Assembly: GCA_964511535.1 (NCBI GenBank)
Contig: CAZEFW010000080.1
Location: 1-40,210, forward strand
Origin: CAZCFB01 sp964511535
GTDB taxonomy: Bacteria > Myxococcota_A > Polyangia > GCA-2747355 > CAZCFB01
Length of the DNA: 40,210 nt
Direction: 5' to 3'
The notes below the pieces were generated by a model. That model saw nothing but the letters and a program-made list of their open reading frames with translations. It made no database searches and was not told the origin of the DNA. Made by a program: the position numbers and the translations under genes. Of this stretch, positions 1 to 10,200 are shown one piece after another. Numbering within the stretch: the first letter of the stretch is position 1; each line of letters begins with the position of its first letter.

Positions 1-38
1 GCAACCCACATGGCAGGTGGGCTTAAACGATCAGCATT

Positions 39-62
39 AGGCTTGGGGCTTGAGGCTTGAGG
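39..62. repeat. Heptamer tandem repeat (AGGCTTG type)
   Basis: Three consecutive 7-base units (AGGCTTG, GGGCTTG, AGGCTTG) at 39-59 followed by a partial fourth. The same kind of heptamer (AGGCTTC) recurs in four units at 34350-34377. It lies in the non-coding stretch before the first gene. Confidence 0.75.
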
Positions 63-101
63 GGGAATTGTGGGCCAGGCTCGCTTCGTTCGCTGGCGTT
101 G

Positions 102-159
102 GCGGCTTCTGGTCGCTGGCTTTGGATCGCCGGCTTGAGGCCAGAAGCCGCAATTTTTT
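102..159 (+). terminator. Terminator-like hairpin with T-run
   Basis: GCGGCTTCTGG at 102-112 is perfectly complementary to CCAGAAGCCGC at 141-151, and a run of six T follows at 154-159. The 28-base loop is longer than usual for an intrinsic terminator, so the call is moderate. If real it would end a plus-strand transcript entering from the left of the window. Confidence 0.5.
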
Positions 160-161
160 AA

Positions 162-263
162 TTCCTTGTTTCTAGTTTCTAGTTTTTTGTTCCCCACCCC
201 CACTCCCCACAGTTTTTCACTTTTCATTTTTCACTTTTCGCTTTTTGCTCCCCTCCCCTCCCC
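162..263. repeat. Mosaic of short tandem repeats
   Basis: Several different short units follow one another: TTTCTAG-type heptamers at 162-189 (four units, two identical), TCCCCAC-type units at 191-210, TTTTCAC-type heptamers at 214-248 (five units), and the pentamer TCCCC three times at 249-263. The strand composition is strongly pyrimidine-biased. It sits directly upstream of the gene at 285 and may carry its promoter, but no clear -35/-10 pair is visible. Confidence 0.7.
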
Positions 264-284
264 TGCCGCATAATCGCCTGGCAC

Positions 285-575
285 ATGCAAATCCAGCGGC
301 CCATCCTGGCAGCCGGCCTCCTCCTGTGGCCGACCCTCGCGCACGCCGAGCCTGGCGCGCCGGGCGGCCACTGGCCCATCATGTGGGCCGTGGCCATCGT
401 CATCGCCATCGGCCTGGGCAGCGTCCCGTTCTGGATCGAGCGGGGGCGCCAGGAGAAGGCCCCGCGCTGGAAGACCTGGCTCATGGCGGTCATGCTGGCC
501 GCCGGCTTCCTGATCTTCTTCGCGCCGGCGGCCATGGCCATCCTCAGCATCCTCATCACAGGGCGGACCATGTAG
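285..575 (+). CDS. Small secreted/membrane protein of unknown function
   Basis: A 96-residue protein I do not recognise. It has an N-terminal signal peptide with a plausible cleavage after Ala-His-Ala near residue 21, then two hydrophobic segments (about 32-50 and 64-92) likely to be membrane helices. The start ATG has no strong ribosome binding site. Its TAG stop directly abuts the ATG of the transglutaminase-like gene at 576, so the two are probably translated from one message and may work together in the membrane. Function is not inferable from sequence. Confidence 0.6.
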   Translation: MQIQRPILAAGLLLWPTLAHAEPGAPGGHWPIMWAVAIVIAIGLGSVPFWIERGRQEKAPRWKTWLMAVMLAAGFLIFFAPAAMAILSILITGRTM

Positions 576-1985
576 ATGAGGGCGCTCCGGGCGGCGGGAA
601 TCATGGTGGCGGTGCTGCTCCCCCTGCTCGGGGTGTGGGCCGCGTCGTCCCTTGCCGCCTACCGCAACGGGCCGCTGTGGCTGGTGTGCATGTGCGGGTT
701 GCTGCTGTTTCCGGTGCTGCCCGGGCTGTGGGAGGCGCGGGCACAATGGAAGCGTCGCAGGGCAGAGAGCCCCCGCCCGCGGCGCCTGCGCCTGCTGACC
801 CGGCTGGCCCTGCGCACCGCCGGGATCAACCTGGCGTTTCTCACGGCCCTGCTCTGGATCTACCCGGGGCAGACCTTCGTGGCGGTCAACATGCGCGGGG
901 ACTGGATGCTGCTCGGCTCGAACGCCGGGGCCGCACAGACCGCGCGCCGGGGCATCTTCGGCGTGGCCGGCGCGCTGCAGTGGCTGTACGAGCTGACCGC
1001 CGAGCCAAACCCGCACCTGGCCAAGGGGGATCTGCCCACCGCGCCGGCGCCCAACCCGGCAGGCGCCCTGACCCCTGGCGCGGACGGCAAGATCCGCGTG
1101 GGCGACGCGCCGCCCTGGCCCATGCCGGCCACGCTGCACCCCGCGGTGGTGGCCATGACCCGGGCGCAGGAGACCAGCATCGAGGCGGTGGGCCGCCACC
1201 TGGCGAGGCAGGAGCGCGACCCGTTCCTGCTGGTCAAGGCGCTGCACGACTGGGTGGCTGACAGGATCTATTACAACTACCCGGCACTGGCGGACGAGTC
1301 GTGGCGCGGAAAGCAGACGCCCGAGCGCGTCTTCCGCCGGCGCAAGGGCGTCTGCTCCGGCTACTCCCGGCTGCTGGCCGCCATGGGCAAGGCAGCGGGC
1401 GCCGAGGTCTACTGGGTCGGCGGCAAGGTCCGGGGCCGGGACGGCAGCCTCGAGGGGAACAACCACTCCTGGAACCTGGCGCGCATCAGGGGGCGCTGGT
1501 ACCTGATGGACGTCACCTGGAACTCACCGCGCGGCATCGGCCGCCAGCGCACGCGCGCCTACCGCACCACTTACCTGTTCACCCCGCCAGAGCTGTTCAT
1601 CCTGCGGCACTTCCCGAAGAAGCCCGGGTGGCAGCTGCTCGCGCGCCCGCTCGCGCGCGGCCAGATGCTGCGCCAGCCGCTGCTGACCCCTCGGTTTTTC
1701 CACCAGGGCTTCACCCTGCTCGAGCCGCGATCCAACCAGGTCAACGTGGACGTCGGCCACCCGGTCACGGTGCGGCTGCGTAACCCTGGCGGGCTCGAGG
1801 TCTCGGCCTCGCTCAGGACCGAGGGTGGCGAAGGGGTGGGATCCTGCGAAGTGGTCCAGGGCGCCGACGTGCGCGCGATGTGTACCTCCCCCGGCCCGGG
1901 GCGGCTTCGCTTGAAGCTGCGCTACAGGGACCCTGACAGCAGGCGCCGCTGGTACATCGGGGAGGTTGAGGTGCTGGTCAGGTAG
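576..1985 (+). CDS. Transglutaminase-like domain membrane protein
   Basis: 469 residues. Three hydrophobic segments in the first 110 residues anchor it in the membrane; the rest is probably extracytoplasmic. A transglutaminase-like fold spans about residues 210-325, with the papain-like triad visible as Cys260 (in GVCSGYS), His297 (in NNHSW) and Asp312 (in LMDVTWN). Prokaryotic members of this family are mostly thiol proteases or amidases rather than true cross-linking enzymes, so the reaction is uncertain. A C-terminal beta-rich domain of about 130 residues follows. It abuts the small membrane protein gene at 285-575 and is convergent, 4 bases apart, with the ligase gene at 1990. Confidence 0.85.
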   Translation: MRALRAAGIMVAVLLPLLGVWAASSLAAYRNGPLWLVCMCGLLLFPVLPGLWEARAQWKRRRAESPRPRRLRLLTRLALRTAGINLAFLTALLWIYPGQTFVAVNMRGDWMLLGSNAGAAQTARRGIFGVAGALQWLYELTAEPNPHLAKGDLPTAPAPNPAGALTPGADGKIRVGDAPPWPMPATLHPAVVAMTRAQETSIEAVGRHLARQERDPFLLVKALHDWVADRIYYNYPALADESWRGKQTPERVFRRRKGVCSGYSRLLAAMGKAAGAEVYWVGGKVRGRDGSLEGNNHSWNLARIRGRWYLMDVTWNSPRGIGRQRTRAYRTTYLFTPPELFILRHFPKKPGWQLLARPLARGQMLRQPLLTPRFFHQGFTLLEPRSNQVNVDVGHPVTVRLRNPGGLEVSASLRTEGGEGVGSCEVVQGADVRAMCTSPGPGRLRLKLRYRDPDSRRRWYIGEVEVLVR

Positions 1986-1989
1986 CGGC

Positions 1990-3501
1990 CTACCAGTACT
2001 CGCCCAGCTCGGCCTCGCGCTTGGCAGGGTCCAGCACCCGGTAGTCCGAGTAGCTGGTGGACTTGACCAGGCGGAACTTGCCAGACGGCGCGGGGTCGAG
2101 CACGTCCACCCGGGTGATCTCCACCTCGGCGTCCCCGCCCAGCACGTCGAGCATGTCGGCCCGCAGGGCGTCCTCGTCGGCCTCCTCGGCCAGGTCGGGC
2201 CGGTAGATCAGCTCGAACTTCTCCATCTCGTGCTGCACCACCTTGAACAGCAGCACGCCCTTGTTCGGGATCACGCGCTCCATGAAGGCGCTGGACGGGA
2301 TTGCCCGACCGTCGGGGCGCACGATGAGGGCCTGCAGCCGGCCCTCGATGTCGATGCGGGGCGAGGTGCGGCCGCAGGAGCAGGGCTCGTTGGTGAGCCA
2401 GCCCACGTCGCCGTGCTCGAAGCGGATCAGCGGCATGGCGTAGTTGGTCAGGTTGGTGCCGATGAAGTTGCCCACCTCGCGGTCGCCCACCGGCTCGTTG
2501 TCCGGGGTGAGGAACTCGGGGTAGACGATGTCCTCCAGGATGTGCATCGACCCGTCGCCGTGGCCGCAGCTGCCGCTCATGCGGCCCCACTCGCAGCCGC
2601 CGTAGATCTGGTACACCGGCGCCTTGAACACGCGGCCCAGGTAAGCGCGCAGGCCGCCGGTGGAGAGGTCGCCGGTGCAGTCCACCGCCTTGATGAAGCG
2701 GATGTCCTCGCCGGTGCGCTCGATCATGCGCGCCACCAGGTACAGGTACAGCGGGTGGCCCGACATGAGCTGGGGCCGCTTCTCGACGATCTCGTCCAGG
2801 TAGGCCTGGACGTCGGCCTCCAGGTTGTTGTGATCCAGGGGCGGCGGGAAGGTGCGCTGGTGCACGTACTTGTTGACCAGGCCGCGCTCCATGAAGATGT
2901 AGTACGCCTGGTTGTAATCCTCGTCGCCCGACAGGCGCATCTTGAGCAGCTGCAGCAGGCCCACGTCCGGCGAGCTGCCGTCCGTGAAGCAGGGCTGGCA
3001 CTCGTTGGGCGCGATGCGGAAGATCCGGTCGCCGATGTTGACGCCGGCCAGGTAGCGCGTGCGCACCTTGGAGGCGTACTTGCGGTTGATGTCGTCGTGA
3101 TCCTGGGCCAGCACCACCGGGCGCCCGCTGGTGCCCGAGGTGTTGGAGATGCGCACGTCGCGCAGGTCCATGTTGCGCGCGATGATCCCGTCGGGGAAGT
3201 TGTCTCGCAGGTCCTGCTTGGTGGTGACCGGGATGCGGCGGAAGTCCTCCGGCGTGTTGATCTTGTCCGGAGTCAGCCCCACCGAGTCCATACGCTCGCG
3301 GTAGAACGCGGTGTTGGTGTAGGCGTGCACCAGCAGCCGCTTGAGGCGCTGCCACTGGCGCGCCTTGCGATCGGCTGGATCCTCGTAATCCGAGTCGAGG
3401 TAGCGCTGCAGGTAAACCCAGGCCTGGTTGTCGGTGAAGCGGCTGACCGCCGGAAGCACGACGTTGGGGAGCAGGAGGTTGTTGAGGGTGGTCTGAAGCA
3501 T
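1990..3501 (-). CDS. PaaK-like phenylacetate-CoA ligase family protein (adenylate-forming)
   Basis: 503 residues. The phosphate-binding loop of adenylate-forming enzymes is seen as NTSGTSGRP, followed by the YGGCEWG segment (equivalent of the acyl-adenylate YGxTE motif), the CSCGRTSPRI segment usual in PaaK/CapK-like enzymes, and a C-terminal lid domain. Such enzymes activate a carboxylic acid with ATP and pass it to CoA or another acceptor; the acid is not predictable here. The ATG at 3501 is preceded by a good ribosome binding site (GGAGAGG). It stands alone on this strand, facing the HPP-family gene. A link to the acyl-CoA genes at 19.8-26 kb is possible but only an inference. Confidence 0.85.
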   Translation of the reverse strand: MLQTTLNNLLLPNVVLPAVSRFTDNQAWVYLQRYLDSDYEDPADRKARQWQRLKRLLVHAYTNTAFYRERMDSVGLTPDKINTPEDFRRIPVTTKQDLRDNFPDGIIARNMDLRDVRISNTSGTSGRPVVLAQDHDDINRKYASKVRTRYLAGVNIGDRIFRIAPNECQPCFTDGSSPDVGLLQLLKMRLSGDEDYNQAYYIFMERGLVNKYVHQRTFPPPLDHNNLEADVQAYLDEIVEKRPQLMSGHPLYLYLVARMIERTGEDIRFIKAVDCTGDLSTGGLRAYLGRVFKAPVYQIYGGCEWGRMSGSCGHGDGSMHILEDIVYPEFLTPDNEPVGDREVGNFIGTNLTNYAMPLIRFEHGDVGWLTNEPCSCGRTSPRIDIEGRLQALIVRPDGRAIPSSAFMERVIPNKGVLLFKVVQHEMEKFELIYRPDLAEEADEDALRADMLDVLGGDAEVEITRVDVLDPAPSGKFRLVKSTSYSDYRVLDPAKREAELGEYW

Positions 3502-3518
3502 GGAGGCCTCTCCGGGTG

Positions 3519-3532
3519 AGTTGAGTTCAACT
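3519..3532. promoter_or_regulatory. Palindrome AGTTGAGTTCAACT upstream of the ligase gene
   Basis: Six-base arms AGTTGA/TCAACT around a 2-base centre, 18 bases upstream of the ligase start in the divergent region 3502-3637. A possible operator; no regulator is identified. Confidence 0.3.
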
Positions 3533-3637
3533 GGGACAAGGTAAATCTGCCTCAGGGTCTTTTATATGCAACCAAGTTCTGAAACCCCATTTAATTGTCT
3601 ACCTTGTCTGTGGATTATATTAACATAAGCATTGATC

Positions 3638-4198
3638 ATGAAAACCACTGGAAACGCCCTCGCCGGCTACCTGGCCAAGATGAAGGGTACCGGCACGGGC
3701 CCGCCCCACCTGCCCCTGAGAGAGATCCTCTGGTCCTGGGCCGGCGCGTTCCTCGGCATCTCCGCTGTGGCCCTCATCAATTACCGCCTTATGGCGGGCA
3801 GCGACCTGCTGCTGGTCATCGGCTCCTTCGGCGCCTCGGCCGTGCTGATCTACGGCGCCATCGACAGCCCGCTGGCCCAGCCGCGCAACCTCATGGGTGG
3901 CCACTTTCTGTCGGCCATCGTTGGGGTCGCCTGCAATCAGCTGTTCGGCTGGGAGCCATGGCTGGCCGCGGCGGTGGCCGTGGCCTCGGCCATCGCCCTG
4001 ATGCAGCTCACCCGCACCTTGCACCCGCCGGGCGGGGCCACGGCGCTCATCGCCGTCATCGGCGGCCCCAAGATCCAGTCCCTCGGATACCTCTATGTGC
4101 TCGTGCCCGCCACCACCGGCGCGGCGGTCATGCTGCTGGTGGCGCTGCTGGTCAACAACGCCTGCTCCAGCCGGAGCTACCCGCGCTACTGGCTTTGA
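3638..4198 (+). CDS. HPP-family integral membrane protein
   Basis: 186 residues from the ATG at 3638 (an in-frame TTG lies 6 bases upstream). It has four hydrophobic segments and the family signature HPPGGATAL near the end of the third helix, plus the conserved GSFGASAVL and QPRNLMGGH segments. HPP proteins are small four-helix inner-membrane proteins; some have been implicated in nitrite transport in plastids and cyanobacteria, but bacterial function is generally unproven. It is convergent with the Rrf2 gene ending at 4206. Being next to a Nar/Nxr-like operon makes a nitrite or nitrate link tempting, though that is inference only. Confidence 0.85.
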   Translation: MKTTGNALAGYLAKMKGTGTGPPHLPLREILWSWAGAFLGISAVALINYRLMAGSDLLLVIGSFGASAVLIYGAIDSPLAQPRNLMGGHFLSAIVGVACNQLFGWEPWLAAAVAVASAIALMQLTRTLHPPGGATALIAVIGGPKIQSLGYLYVLVPATTGAAVMLLVALLVNNACSSRSYPRYWL

Positions 4199-4205
4199 AC
4201 CCGGG

Positions 4206-4646
4206 CTAGCTGTCCACCGCCTGCCCTTCATCTGACTCGCACCTCACCAGCTCCCGGACCTGCATGCCCTCCAGCCCGGACACCATGCGCCTGGCGGCAT
4301 CCTGCTCCAGACCGCTGAGGAAGCAGTCCTCTCCCTCGCAGCCGCGCACCTTCAGGATGCACGGGCTCGCCGTGGGCGCGCCATCGAACAGCTCAACCAC
4401 CTCCAGCAGGGAGCGCTCCGGCGTGGACTGGGCCAGGATGAACCCGCCCCCGGGGCCGCGCCTGGACACGAGCATGCCCTCGCGCGCCAGCTGAAGCAGC
4501 ACCTTGCTCAGGTGATCCGCCGAGACGCCCAGCTCCAGCGCGATCTCCGTCGCGGTCATCGGCCCGCCGCCGTGGCTGGCCATCATGCGCGTCAGGGCGT
4601 GGATCGCAAGCCGGGCCGCGGCAGAGATCTTCAGGACGCCGGGCAT
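4206..4646 (-). CDS. Rrf2-family transcriptional regulator
   Basis: 146 residues. The N-terminal winged helix-turn-helix matches Rrf2 proteins (AARLAIHALTRM, then the recognition region ELGVSADHLSKVLLQL, then GPGGGF in the wing). Three cysteines sit after the dimerisation helix as C-x6-C-x4-C, the place where IscR, NsrR and relatives hold an iron-sulfur cluster with C-x5-C-x5-C spacing; a redox, NO or iron-sulfur sensing role is therefore likely. It overlaps the end of the chaperone gene by 16 bases and is the last gene of the respiratory operon, so it probably controls that operon, possibly at the dyad near 16515. Confidence 0.88.
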   Translation of the reverse strand: MPGVLKISAAARLAIHALTRMMASHGGGPMTATEIALELGVSADHLSKVLLQLAREGMLVSRRGPGGGFILAQSTPERSLLEVVELFDGAPTASPCILKVRGCEGEDCFLSGLEQDAARRMVSGLEGMQVRELVRCESDEGQAVDS

Positions 4647-5239
4647 GTGCCCTCCTCCGGGCCAGGGCCGACGCGCAGGGCCAGCTCCGACAGCGCTTCT
4701 TGAATGTAGGGCGGCGCCGTGGGCGCCTGCTCCACCTTCGGCAGCATCGCCCGCACCAGCGGGCCGAGGTGCTCCTGGATGAACATCTCACGGGCCCCGG
4801 CGGCAGCCAGGGCCGCCTCCTCATCGTCGCTGGCGACGGCGTGGGCCAGCTTGAGCGACAGGAACGCAGCGAACCCCACCTCCACCGCCACATGGTCGGG
4901 CGGATCCTCGCCCCGCGCGGGGTGGTAACCGTAGGCCTGGAACAGCTCCATCAGCCGGTTCAAGCGCTTGCCCGGATCCTCCATGCCGATATACGCGGCG
5001 TGGCGGGGCGAGACGCTGCCGCCCGGCCCGAGCAAGGCGTGGTAGTCCGGCTCCGCGGCGCCCAGGGCGGCGGCCGCGGCCCCGGCCAGCCGGTGGTCCT
5101 CCGCCTCGCTGGCCAGCCGCCCCACCTCCTGACGCCAGTCATCGCGCGGCCGCTGAAGCAGCAGCCCGAGCAGGCTCAGCTGGAGCGAGTCCATCACATG
5201 TTGCCTGACCTCCGCTGGCATCACCTCACGGACGGTCAC
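4631..5239 (-). CDS. TorD/DmsD/NarJ-type molybdoenzyme chaperone
   Basis: About 202 residues, mostly helical. Proteins of this group bind the Tat signal and apoprotein of a partner molybdoenzyme in the cytoplasm and hold it until cofactor insertion is complete. The family-like features are a leucine-rich N-terminal helix, the central ELFQAYGYHP segment resembling the E-x-Y-Y region of TorD proteins, and DHVAVEVGFAAFLSLKLAHA. The start chosen is the GTG at 5239, which overlaps the preceding stop (GTGA); an ATG at 5221 is an alternative. Its position after the three subunit genes supports the role. Its partner is presumably the catalytic subunit at 7254-10721. Confidence 0.8.
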   Translation of the reverse strand: MTVREVMPAEVRQHVMDSLQLSLLGLLLQRPRDDWRQEVGRLASEAEDHRLAGAAAAALGAAEPDYHALLGPGGSVSPRHAAYIGMEDPGKRLNRLMELFQAYGYHPARGEDPPDHVAVEVGFAAFLSLKLAHAVASDDEEAALAAAGAREMFIQEHLGPLVRAMLPKVEQAPTAPPYIQEALSELALRVGPGPEEGTCPAS

Positions 5240-6114
5240 CTGGCACCCCCGCTCGCGCCGAGGCTGACCGGGATCCAGCCGGTGCGCATCTTGCGCGCCC
5301 CCACCTCCCCGGCGGCGCCCTGCCACACGGCCAGCGCCACGTGGCTGCGGGACGTTGCCGCGGGCAGCGGCCGGCGGATCACCACCTGCCAGCCGCCCTT
5401 GGTGCGCTCGCCCTTGCCCCGCGACACGGTCTTGCCCGCCGGCCGCAGGGTGCCCGGGCCGCTGGCCACGAGGTCCTGCACCGGGCTCTTGCGCGGGCCG
5501 CCCATGCGGTTGCCCAGCGCCCGCGCCGGCGCGTAGCGCGCGGCCATGGCGGCCTGCTCCCGGGGCCTCTTCTTCAGCGGCTCGGCCTGGGGCGGATAGT
5601 GGTCCACGGAGGCGCCGGGGTAGAGCGCCTTGATAGTGTCCTTGCGGCCGTCCACCACCGCCTGCCAGGACGCGCGCCAGTAGCTGATCTGCACCTTGCG
5701 GCCCTGCTCGCCCATCTGGGGCGCGGGCAGCTCAGCCCCGGACTTGACCGGCAGCTGCACGGCGCAGGCGTCGGAGAAGCGCGAGGCGCCGGGCAGGTCG
5801 TCCTTGCTCGGGTCCTTCCAGGTGAGGCGGAAGGCGATCTCCTTGCCGTCGGTGAGCGCCTGCACGCTGACCGACGCGGTGGTGGCCTTGAGCTGGCGGG
5901 GCTCCACCAGATCCTGAAGCAGCAGCTTGGCCTGGTGAGCGCTGACCTTGGCCCAGGCGGCAGCCCCGGGGTTGTCCGGCAGCTCGCTGGCGCGCACGAC
6001 GGCGATCTCCGACGAAGACGCCTGCTGCGCGCCGCGCCGGTCGCAGCTGGAGAGGGCGACCAGGGCGACGAAGATATGGATCGCGATCATCAGACCGCGG
6101 GGGGTGGTCTTCAT
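5236..6114 (-). CDS. Heme-b-type gamma subunit (ethylbenzene dehydrogenase-related), lipoprotein
   Basis: 292 residues from the ATG at 6114, which has GAGGAG seven bases upstream; an ATG at 6129 overlapping the previous stop is an alternative without that site. The N-terminus is a lipoprotein signal with lipobox LSSC (Cys24). The remainder resembles the ethylbenzene dehydrogenase-related domain of the gamma subunits of type II DMSO reductase family enzymes (EbdC, DdhC, SerC, ClrC, NxrC), which bind heme b and pass electrons between the iron-sulfur subunit and a cytochrome. Segments such as IAFRLTWKDPS and FSDACAVQLP match the domain style. The central region around residues 180-230 is unusually basic. 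It follows the beta-subunit gene directly. Confidence 0.75.
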   Translation of the reverse strand: MKTTPRGLMIAIHIFVALVALSSCDRRGAQQASSSEIAVVRASELPDNPGAAAWAKVSAHQAKLLLQDLVEPRQLKATTASVSVQALTDGKEIAFRLTWKDPSKDDLPGASRFSDACAVQLPVKSGAELPAPQMGEQGRKVQISYWRASWQAVVDGRKDTIKALYPGASVDHYPPQAEPLKKRPREQAAMAARYAPARALGNRMGGPRKSPVQDLVASGPGTLRPAGKTVSRGKGERTKGGWQVVIRRPLPAATSRSHVALAVWQGAAGEVGARKMRTGWIPVSLGASGGAR

Positions 6115-6125
6115 GGGCTCGCTCC

Positions 6126-7253
<1,128 letters not shown>

Positions 7254-10200
7254 CTACTTGCTCCTGTCCGGCTTGCCGGTGACAGTTGTGAAGGCCCCCT
7301 GCAGGTACCGCTTCATCTGCTCGGACTCGTACCCGGGGCGCATCCCCTCGGCGGCCGGGCGCCACAGGCCCTTGCCCCCGATGCCCCCGGGCTCGGCCTT
7401 GGTGATCTTGACGATGGCCTCGCGCGGCGCGCCAGTGGGGCAGTGCACGTCGGGCAGGAAGCCCTTGCCGATGCTCTGGCCCAGCAGCCCCTTGCGCACC
7501 AGCGAGTCGGTCATCCAGGTCGGCTTGAGCCAGCCGCGGGTGGCCGACTGGTGGGAGCCGGAGCGGAACATCGCCTGGTAGTTGGTGCTCGGGTTCTTGG
7601 CCAGGCCGTCGGCGCGCTCCTTGTGCCCCTTCACCGAGCCCGGCGTGGCGCCGTACATGTTGAACCACATGCGGGTCACGCCTCTGGGGGTGCCCGGGTA
7701 GTAGCGGGCCCGGCAGATCAGGCGCGAAAACTCGTAGTCGCGTTTGTTCTTCTGCCAGCCGCGGAAGGGCCGGTCCTCCGGGTCGGAGTCGATCCAGACA
7801 TAGTCGCCGTCCTGCACGCCGATCTCCTTGGCGTCGGCCGGGTTGATGTCCACGTACCCCTCGCCCACGAAGGGCGCCCGCTTGTCGCGCCGGTAGATGT
7901 CGCCGAAGGGGCCGAACAGCATGGCGATCATGTCGGTGTCGATGGGCATGGTGTGGGCGCCGTGGCGGTACTTGGGCGTGTGGAACACGAACCGGTACCC
8001 CTTGGCCTTGAGCGGGTGAGGGGCGTTGGCCTCCTCGGCCCACGTGCGCACCACGTTGCGGCCCTGGCGGGTCTCGCAGCTCAGGTCGTCGCGCTTGACG
8101 CCGTACTTCTCCGGCCCGTCGGGGCGGATGGCGTCGTGCTTGCCCGCCACGATGACGTTGGGCTCGTAGAAGGTGGAGTCGATGGGCTCCCGGTGCACCG
8201 GCAGGTTCTCGCCGGCTTCGATGAACTCCTTCTCCTCCCGGTAGAACTCCAGGCGGCCCGACTTGGTGTACCAGGGCATGGAGTCGGCGATCTGGTCGTA
8301 ACCCACCGCCTTGGGGTAGGTGCGGTGCATCATCACCGCGGGCACCCCCGCCTTGGCCTTCTTCTCCAGGTCATCGAAGTCGTAGCCCTTGGCGCAGCCG
8401 GAGAAGTCGAGGATCCGCTGGAGGTAGACGCTGGTCTGGTCCTTGTCGACGAAGTGCCACATCTTGGCGAAGCGCTCGTCGCCGGTCTCCTTGGCCATGG
8501 CGTGGCCCACCAGGGAGAGGCACTCGATGTCTCCGACGGTGTCGAACACGCGCTTGAGCGGCGTGCGGGGGAAGACCGTCAGGAAGGGGTTGGTCACCGA
8601 GCAGCACATGTCCGGGTGCTTCAGCTCGCTCCAGGAGTCCACGGCGAACACCACGTCGGCCCACTCACACGAGGTGGACCACCACCACTCCTGCACCGCG
8701 ATCATCTCGATCTTGGGCAGCTGGTTCACCACGGTGTTGTAGTGCCACTTGACGTTGCCGAGGATCGAGTTGGCGTTGGCGAACCACATCGACTTGGTGG
8801 GCGTCGGCATGTGGGTCTGGCCCGTGAGCAGCTTCTTGCCCACCCGCAGGGGGTGGTCCTCGTGGTTGTAGTAGTGGGCCGACTCGGCGCGCCAGTACAT
8901 CTTCGGCTTGCACGGCTTGCTGCTGTCGAGCTGGATGTTGAACGGGTCCTCGTTGATGTACTGGGGCAGGCCGTTGAACAGGGCCACCCGGTAGTTGCCG
9001 GCGTAGGAGCCGACGTTGCCGGTGATGCGCCCCACGTTGCCGGTGAGCGCGGCCAGCAGGAAGATGGCCCGGTCCTTGTTGTCGTTGTTGAAGAACTGGT
9101 TCGGGCCCATGCCCACGGTGAACAGGGTGGTGCCCGGGTCCTTGGCCAGGTCACGCGCCAGCTGCTCCACGGCGGCGGCCGGGGCCCAGGTGGCCTCCTC
9201 GGTGGTCTTGGCGTCGAAGTGGCCAACATAGTCGAACACGAGGTCGAACACCGGGCGGCACTTGACCTCACTGCCGTCCTGCAGCTTCACCGTGATGGTG
9301 CCCTTGAGCTGGGGCTTGCCCACGCGGCTGTGCTCGCCCACCTCGTCCCGGGTCACCGCCCGGGGCTTGCCGGCGGCGGCGTCCCAGTAGACATAGTCGC
9401 CCCACTCCTCGCGCATGGCCTCGGGGATGATCTGCCGGTACTGGGCGCCGGGGATCGGCTTCTTCTCCCCCTTCTTGATCACCCGGCTGCGCTTGAGCGG
9501 CGCCGGCTCGCCGCCGAACACGTCGGCAGCGCGCAGGTACTCCAGGCTGTCCATGCGCACCAGCAGCGGCAGGTCGGTCCAGCGGCGCACGTAGTCGGCG
9601 TCGTACAGCTTCTTGCGCATGATCTCGCCCGCCAACCCCAGGGCCAGGGCGCTGGTGGTGCCGGGGCGAACCACGATGGCCTGATCCGCCTTGGTGGACG
9701 TGGCCGAGTACTCGCATGCGATGACCACCACCTTGGTGCCCTTGAGGCGCGCCTCGGTGAGCCAGTGGGCGTCGGGCATCTTGGTGGTGATGAAGTTGAT
9801 GCCCCACAGCACCACGGTCTTGGCCAGCTCCACCGACGACAGGTCGAAGTCCACGGTCTGCTGGCCGGTCACCATCGGGTGCCCCGGGGGAAGATCGGTG
9901 TGCCAGGAGTAGTTGTCGAAGCCCCTGCCCCCCAGGGCCTTGTCCGGGCCCAGGCCGCGCTGCTTGGCGTCGAGCAGGGCCATGGAGTTGGCCATGCGGT
10001 ACAGCCCGAACACGCGGGTCATGCCGAGCAGCGGCATGCCGCCGCGGAACTTGAGCACCTGGGTGCCCGCGCCCTTGGTGGCGTCGATGGTCTCCTGCTC
10101 GTAGCCCTGGGCCTTGAGCCGGGCGGCCCCCTCGTCGCCGCTGTAGGTGGACGAGATGTTGGCCAGGGCCTTGGCCACCAGGGCCGCGGCCTCGGCGTGG

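Noticed and set aside
1966..3519. 517-codon plus-strand open frame opposite the PaaK-like gene
   Set aside because: Shadow frame; the minus strand encodes a recognisable adenylate-forming enzyme with a good ribosome binding site.
3595..3620. Sigma70 promoter for the HPP gene (TATATT at 3616-3621)
   Set aside because: The only -35-like hexamer is 15 bases away and the transcript leader would be about 10 bases, too weak to call.
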